Shown one piece after another: positions 58,241 through 64,000 of a DNA stretch of 64,000 bases. The stretch lies in contig JAETXT010000014.1 of assembly GCA_019188255.1 (NCBI GenBank), positions 1,302,001-1,366,000 of the forward strand, written 5' to 3'. Origin of the DNA: Verticillium longisporum (lineage: Eukaryota > Ascomycota > Sordariomycetes > Glomerellales > Plectosphaerellaceae). How positions within the stretch are numbered: position 1 is the stretch's first letter; each line of letters begins with the position of its first letter. The position numbers and the translations under genes were made by a program. Below the pieces are notes generated by a model. That model made no database searches. It saw nothing but the letters and a program-made list of their open reading frames with translations, and was not told the DNA's origin.

Positions 58241-61220
58241 GCAGGTGCAGAAAGGTATTTGGAAATCGAACGGGTACACTGAAATTCTTCAGGACCCCGG
58301 CTCCATCGTGCCTGACGATTCTGTGGCCAAGAATCCTCCCCCAGACAAGGGTGTCTCGGTCTGTGACAGATCTGAGACAGCCTGCAGGCAGTAGCGCCCC
58401 TGAAGCCGCCCCTCCTTCAGAGTCGTCCAGCAAGTCACAGGCTGTGTTGGCCCTGACAATGACAAGCCAGGCAGGTGCAGTGCAGCTTGGAGGTGCAGCA
58501 AGGGGTTCCACTCCTTCAGGTCCGAGGTAGCCTTGCCCCGCCCAACGGGTTGGCCTTGCCCCTGGTTGCCGTATGGTGCCTGCCAGAGGTGCGTCCAGAG
58601 GTGCGTCAAAGGAAAGCTGACCTAAGCAGCAAATCAGGACGCGTCGCCCACCAGCTCAAAGTTAACCTCAAACATGCCCGGCTCCGTACTCCTCCGTCTC
58701 GACCAAGATTCGGCTGCCTCGAGAGCCATGGCCGTGGAGAAGACACGATTAGTCGGGAAACGGGACAAACCAACCACAAACGCCAATCGTCACGTTTAAC
58801 AGAGTGTTCTATACCCTCCACCAGCAGTGATACTCTGTCGCCCGCTGTTGTTCCGACTCGGCCATTGAGATGTCCTGGGTGGGCTAGGGCAACTTGAGGT
58901 GGTGCGCTAACATGACCCAGACCTCTCTCTCTCTCCCCTTCTCCACGACCCAAGGTCCCACTCCAGTCACCCTCTTCATCAGCCCAACAGTCTTCCACTG
59001 CCCGCCCTCGTACTCATTCTGGTGCTTTGCTACCCGGAAGCCTAGTACGGACAAATGTACCTTGAAAGCTCCTCCCTTCACCACTCCACCCCACCAGGGG
59101 GGGGGGCAGGCACCTGACACCCACAAACCCAGCACGGAGCTGGTCCACTGAACCTTGCCTTGGATCATGATACACCTCCATCCACCACATCCACATGGCT
59201 CAGCCGCCTCCTTACTTCCTCTCACTTCCTATCTAGGCCTCAGCCTTGAGCGCCAGACGCTCCATTCGGCTGGTCTTGCGTCGGCTAAACTGCTGCGCCA
59301 ATACCTATGGTGCTTCCCGTTGTCTCTGATAGAACGGCGCCCTCTAACGAGCTGAAAGCACCTGATGCATCAACAGCTATGGGCTTTTTCAGAATCACGA
59401 TTCGCAGGCCGGGACCTGGGCTTACGAGCAATCATGGCGTCACATCGGCAACGGGCCCGGATCTGCTAAACAGTTCCGTGGCGTCAATCATCCATCCTGT
59501 GGGGAATTGCCCGGTGTCTTGCTCTGGACAGCCACGAGCCAAGTCAACCTGTCGAACGAATTGTCAGAACAAGAGGCATCCCTGCTCGACCCTCTTGCAC
59601 TGCCAAAACACTTCTGTTCTTGATCTACGGGCCCGGGCTTCATTGGCCTGGCCCACGCATCGGGAGCTCGGCCTTGTCTGCGGGCTCTTTTGCCAGGGTA
59701 TCACTGATGATTTGTCTTTTTTGACTCTCCTTCCCCGCTGACACGCCAGATGCCCGGTCCACCACGCGCCTCGCATGATGCCGTGCTGCGGAACATTGAA
59801 CGATTCTCGTTCGTCTTTTCTGCTCGAGTGAGACTCTTTGCGCATCGCATCCAGAGCCGCCGCCAACGTGCCATCTCAACGCAATACCTCGTTGCTGTTC
59901 ATGGGGCTCCTTGGTGTGCATACAAGCTACCACCAAATGTCGAGTGTTGGGATCAGACGAGACAAGTCACCTCATTCGTTTCCCTCTTTAGGTTCGTCGA
60001 TATTCCACAAAGCACAGCAGCCTGGCGCCTTGGTTTTGAGCATCCGCTTCCCAGCGAGAGCGCGCGGGGACTCGGTGCCATGGCCGCTTCCGAAGACAAT
60101 GGGAACGCGGGCGCAAGACGCGTCAGAACGAACACCCAACGTCATGACGTCCCTCGAATCGTTCAGAGATCCAGGACGCAATATCGGCGCGGCCGTGGTG
60201 CTCAGACGTTGGAGTGGGCGACTTCTGGCCGGTGCACAACTTGCCCACTGCCACTTTAGTCTCCTTCATGTCGTTCTCACAGTCCCTGACCTCCTCGATC
60301 GGTCGGTTCCCCACACCACCACCAAGGGCCTTCGAGTGGTACCTACGTCTGTGTCCCAGGTACAGCCCTGTCAACATGTTTGATCCTTGTCATCTCTTCC
60401 CAAAAGAGTCACTGGTGGACCTGTCCCTGCCTCATCGGCATCCATCGACCTCTCTCTCCTACGCACCCACCCCATCGGCGGACAGCGCTGGCGGACCCCA
60501 GCCCTGTCCATGGTCCTCGTCAAACCACCCCTCCACTCCTCTACCCTTGCCCCCCTGCTTCTCTACCTCGTCCCTCCAAGCTCACAGACGTCAAGACGTT
60601 TGTATCAGAGAATCCGGCTTAGCTGCTACCGACGTTCCGAACTGGCCGTGCTGAGCCTTTGGTTCTGTTCATGGATGATGCCTCTTTGCCCGCCCTACTT
60701 CTTTTATACCTCCAGGGTCCTTCGGCACCGCCCCTCCTGCTGCCCTCTTTTGCTCCTCTTCCGCTTCCACTCACACGGAATCTCTGCCCACCATTGCTTC
60801 TTACCAGTCTAGTCCAAACCAGTCACTCCTTTTTGCCCGGTCACTAGTTATAATATTTCCTTTATCATCAGACATACCCCCTCTTGTCTATAATATTGCT
60901 GGGAGCTGGCTCCTTCCTTCCCATCTAGTCCACCAGGAGTCGTACAACAACAAGACGAGTCGCCGACCTAGTTGCTTCCTCGGGAACAACCCAACCACAC
61001 TCCTTCATCACTGTCGCTGGCTAATTGTCGAACCCGACAATTCAACCCCGACGTCCGGAGCCTCAGCGCGAGGTCACTGTCCTTAACGCCTTCTCCTACA
61101 CGCCGCAACTCGTCTTCAGCCGATCTGTCAACCCACGCACGAGGCCCCTCGCCCTTCTTGCCGTTGGAGACTTCTGTGATCTACCAATCTCGACCTGGTC
61201 TCTGCGCCACGATCTGCCAG

Positions 61221-61371
61221 GTACGTATGTTCCACGTTCACTAGAGTCTGGCGCATTTGACACGCGCGTGGATACGTACGCGTAGTGGAGCCGGCACTCG
61301 CCCGTCCAGTCCACCAGGCTCAGGGTCCCTCGCTCAGGGAGTCATGCTAACAACGCACCGTCACCTCCCAG
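61221..61371 (+). other. Candidate 5'-UTR intron of the Rua1-type gene
   Basis: A GTACGT donor follows CCAG at 61220 and a pyrimidine-rich CACCTCCCAG acceptor ends at 61371. Removing these 151 bases deletes the only two upstream ATGs (61227 and 61343) and makes the ATG at 61434 the first in the leader. Inferred, not proven. Confidence 0.4.
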
Positions 61372-61433
61372 CATCAACCCATTAATACCCTGACTACCTA
61401 CCTCCCTGCTCGCCCCTGCCACCTCCTGCAACC

Positions 61434-63545
61434 ATGGACGCGGGCCAGGCACAGTTGTCAGTCCCATCCATCCCCCTCTCCAGTTCCGCGGACAAAGACT
61501 TACACACCCCAATGCAGCCGGCAACAAATACATACACCTTCCTTCGCCCTTCAACCCAACACGACCAGGTTCACCACCAGAGATCATCCGCCCCGCAGCA
61601 CTCCCATTGTCACCATGAACGGCAGCGAACTCCCCGTGACGTCTGAGGCCATGTCACAGTCAAATGGCATGTGGACAACTCCCGTATCACATGGCATGCG
61701 ACCTCGCCCAGCAACTATCCACGAGGGCTTTTCCTTCCCCGTAGGCGAGGACTTTGGCGCACTCTCACCCTGGGACTCTTCGGCTCTTCCCTTTCAGACA
61801 ACACCCAACGGTGTGATTTCTCGCCCTGGATCGGTCCACCAGCAACAGGACTTCTACCACGCCACTTGTAATCCAATGGATCATGGTGAGAACTCATCAG
61901 CTCGTTGACCATCTCAGACCTAACGAGTGATCAGGATGGCACCAAAAGCCGTGCCCCGACAGCTACGATATTGAGGGACTGGATCCAAGCCTGACCATCG
62001 GCCAGGCCTTCACGACTGATGAAGCCATTCCCGTTCTTGATTTGAGATTTGCCAATCACGCCAAAGACGGCGAGCCCCTCACCTTCGACAACGGTCCACA
62101 CCCAAGACGCATGTCTGGCTCGTCATTCACCATGTCCACATCGGGGGCATTGTCTGACATGCCCTCATATGATGACTTTTCTGCCGCCCTATCTGAGGCG
62201 CCCTCCTTCAGCTCCGACTATCCTCCGCTGTCGAATCGCAATTCCCTCATGTCGTCGACCCAACTCTCCCCGGTTGCGTCCCCACGAATGACTCCTCAGA
62301 GCAGGACGGAGCTTGTCAGGACACAAAGTCGAGGACGCGCATCGCCATCTCCTCGGCCCGGAGTACGATCCGCCCCTTATAGTGTCGACAGACCCCAGAA
62401 CAAGCGGTGGTCGACAGGCACCTATGGTACCACGCCCCAACGACGACCGTCGCCCTTTGTCTATCACCCGGGGCATGACGCCTTTGGTGCCCACCAGCGG
62501 CTGCCCTCGAGGAACGGCTCCCCGACGATACAGCACCAGCATGTTCCCTTGAGCTTCAATAACCTACAAGCCGCTCAACAGCATCCTTTTCTGATACCCG
62601 GACCTCCTCAGTATCCGCAGAGCAACATGTTCCTGCCCTCTCAGGTGCCGTCGCAGTGCTTTCATCCCTAGCCTCAGCGATTCGAACAACCGCCTCCCCT
62701 GATGTCTCATGGCCTCTTCCGCATGCTATCGAGCAACGCCGACCCGCATGCCCTGCACGGTCACTATGCCGACTTGTCCGATCCTCCTGATCTGTACGCC
62801 GCGCTACACGAGCAACAGATCCCTCCCCGCCCGAGGACATGAACCCATCAGACCCTGACCTTGTGCCCCACGAGCAAGAGCTGCGATTTGAGGGAGATTT
62901 GTATACTCCCCGATGGGTACGTGGACATGGCAACAAGCGCGAGGGATGGTGCGGAATATGCAAGCCTGGTCGTTGGCTCGTCCTGAAGAACTCTGCATTC
63001 TGGTATGATAAGTCCTTCACACACGGTATCAGTGCGGCCACGGGAAGCCCTTTCCAAGAACCTCACGAAACCCGTCGCATGGATGGCAACCCGGATGTCT
63101 GGGAAGGTCTTTGTGGCAGCTGCAACGAGTGGATCGCTCTAGTGAGCAGCAAGAAGAAGGGGACTACGTGGGTTTAGGCATGCGTACAAGGTAAGCTGGA
63201 CAAGTGTGATGCAGAATTTGCAGAAGTGCTGACCATTGGTTCCAGTGTCACACCCATCCCAAGATCAAGGATGGCCCGAAGCGTCGGCGAGAAAGCAGCA
63301 ACACCAGAGCCTTGGCGGCCTCGACGATGGCTAGGCCCAAGTCGGAGTCGCAAACACAGGCACAAGCCCCTATCACCCCACAAATGACACCGGCGGCTCT
63401 CTCCACCACCAGCACGCCGACGCCGGCACAAATGTCTCAACACGGGCATTGCCATCATCCCCCACCGCCCATGCTGCACGTGAGCCAAGATCACATGCAT
63501 AACATGATGTCCAGTCCATTGGGCGGGATCCCGAACATGATCTGA
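61434..63545 (+). CDS. Rua1-type transcription factor (DUF4451 domain), frame-interrupted
   Basis: The C-terminal zinc domain reads GDLYTPRWVRGHGNKREGWC, GICKPGRWLVLKNSAFWYDK, SFTHGISAATGSPF, then DVWEGLCGSCNEWIALVSSK and, after correction, TTWFRHAYKCHTH. That is the Rua1 C-terminal domain (PF14616), a fungal zinc-binding transcription-factor domain named after the Ustilago regulator of ustilagic acid synthesis. Exons are 61434..61885, 61935..63190 and 63246..63545. The long N-terminal part is disordered (SNGMWTTPVSHGMRPRPATI...). Interruptions: an apparent +1 shift between 61434 and 61615, a TAG at 62669-62671, one missing C at 62825-62828, and one extra G at 63170-63172. Corrected length is ~668 aa. 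If the first segment is not coding, the start is 61615 (MNGSELPVTSEAM). The target pathway is unknown. Confidence 0.78.
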
Positions 63546-64000
63546 AACAATCCTCTACCAGGCTTGTGAACGGATGAATCACGACTTTTCTTCCATCTTC
63601 TTTGTCCTGCTTCTGACACACAGCCCATGCCTACTGCGGTTTGTGTCACGCCGTAACGAAGCTCTTTGACAGCTCTTCGAAATGATGATGACGGATTTGG
63701 GTATATAGACGGTTGGGGAGTGTCAGTGGCTGGTCCGAGAAGGCCTTCGGGCAGAAGGCTGGCCAGCATTTCAAGTTCAGCAGCGCCGCAGCGCAGCCGC
63801 TGCGGACGAGTTCGCCTTCCGAGAACGGGGAGACAGGTACACGATCCTTCATTTCTTTTCTGCTACGTTCCTTCTCAACAATCTTTCCTTTTCTTTTCCT
63901 TTTTTGTTACTGTCACATTCACACTTGATCTTTTTCTTAATCCTAGACAGCCAGGTCTACCGCGCCAGTAGCTCGGAGCAAGGAGGTGGCAAGGATGGAA
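63546..64000. other. Window end, no gene seen
   Basis: 455 bases follow the Rua1-type stop codon. A pyrimidine-rich run with TTTTCTTTTCCTTTTTT lies at ~63885-63910. The segment probably holds the 3' UTR and the start of the next intergenic region. Confidence 0.4.

Larger units (their letters stand above)
54580..61433. other. Very large intergenic region upstream of the Rua1-type gene
   Basis: About 6.9 kb holds no gene I can support on either strand. It includes a CCTA/TAGG tract at ~58211-58240. On the + strand it becomes progressively pyrimidine-rich towards 61 kb, and from ~60680 to 61226 there is no ATG, which fits a long leader of the downstream transcription-factor gene. A frame at 56249..56596 ends in a sequence faintly like the start of a transporter but stops at once. 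Confidence 0.5.

Noticed and set aside
61615..61908. Separate small gene starting MNGSELPVTSEAM
   Set aside because: It continues by a clean 49-nt intron into the Rua1-type protein, so it is an exon of that gene.
62640..62671. Intron removing the TAG of the Rua1-type gene (GTGCCG...CCCTAG)
   Set aside because: Only 30 nt long, below the size fungal spliceosomes normally use, and longer alternatives change the reading frame.

Overview
The window is nuclear DNA from a filamentous ascomycete, almost certainly a Sordariomycete (Hypocreales/Glomerellales-like; I cannot name the genus). The evidence is about 20 protein genes with short introns (49-150 nt, GTAAGT-like donors, CTGAC-type branch sites), Afi1, Rua1-type and YAP-like bZIP proteins of filamentous-fungal form, GC-rich third codon positions, and the (CCTA)n/(TAGG)n palindromic microsatellites common between genes in these fungi. 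I saw no tRNA, rRNA, CRISPR array or intact transposon.

Layout. 0-10 kb: PFS2 (mRNA 3'-end processing, +), NUC1 mitochondrial nuclease (-), ZRT3-like vacuolar zinc transporter (+), TFIIIA (-). 10-17 kb: a T5orf172/GIY-YIG-superfamily protein (+), an unrecognised membrane protein (+), RPB6/ABC23 subunit shared by RNA polymerases I-III (+), S-formylglutathione hydrolase (+). 17-30 kb: AFI1 (-), myosin regulatory light chain (+), dihydroorotase URA4 (+), a TPR-DnaJ co-chaperone (+), Mediator subunit MED10 (-). 30-36 kb: a LIM-domain protein with an in-frame UAG (-), and a basic repeat-rich protein with a KEN box (-). 36-64 kb is gene-poor: a YAP-like bZIP factor (+), STM1 (+), an MFS transporter (-), ARP8 (-), a proline-rich protein of unknown function (+), and a Rua1-type transcription factor (+) behind about 6.9 kb with no recognisable gene. 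The genes are mostly unrelated housekeeping functions, with no operon-like logic and no biosynthetic cluster.

Two things colour every reading. First, at least twelve coding regions are broken by single-base indels, nearly all one missing base in a short homopolymer. Restoring one base at each gives family-length proteins, so these look like uncorrected sequencing or assembly errors rather than pseudogenes. Second, a few substitution-type in-frame stops do not fit that error mode. The most striking is a UAG inside the first CxxC of the LIM domain; it sits in the 7-nt loop of a hairpin, which is the sequence and structure context favoured by fungal A-to-I mRNA editing. The DnaJ gene is also followed, in frame past a UGA-C stop, by 100 codons for an acidic linker and a hydrophobic tail.

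All gene models are read by eye from splice signals and family knowledge; no searches were run.
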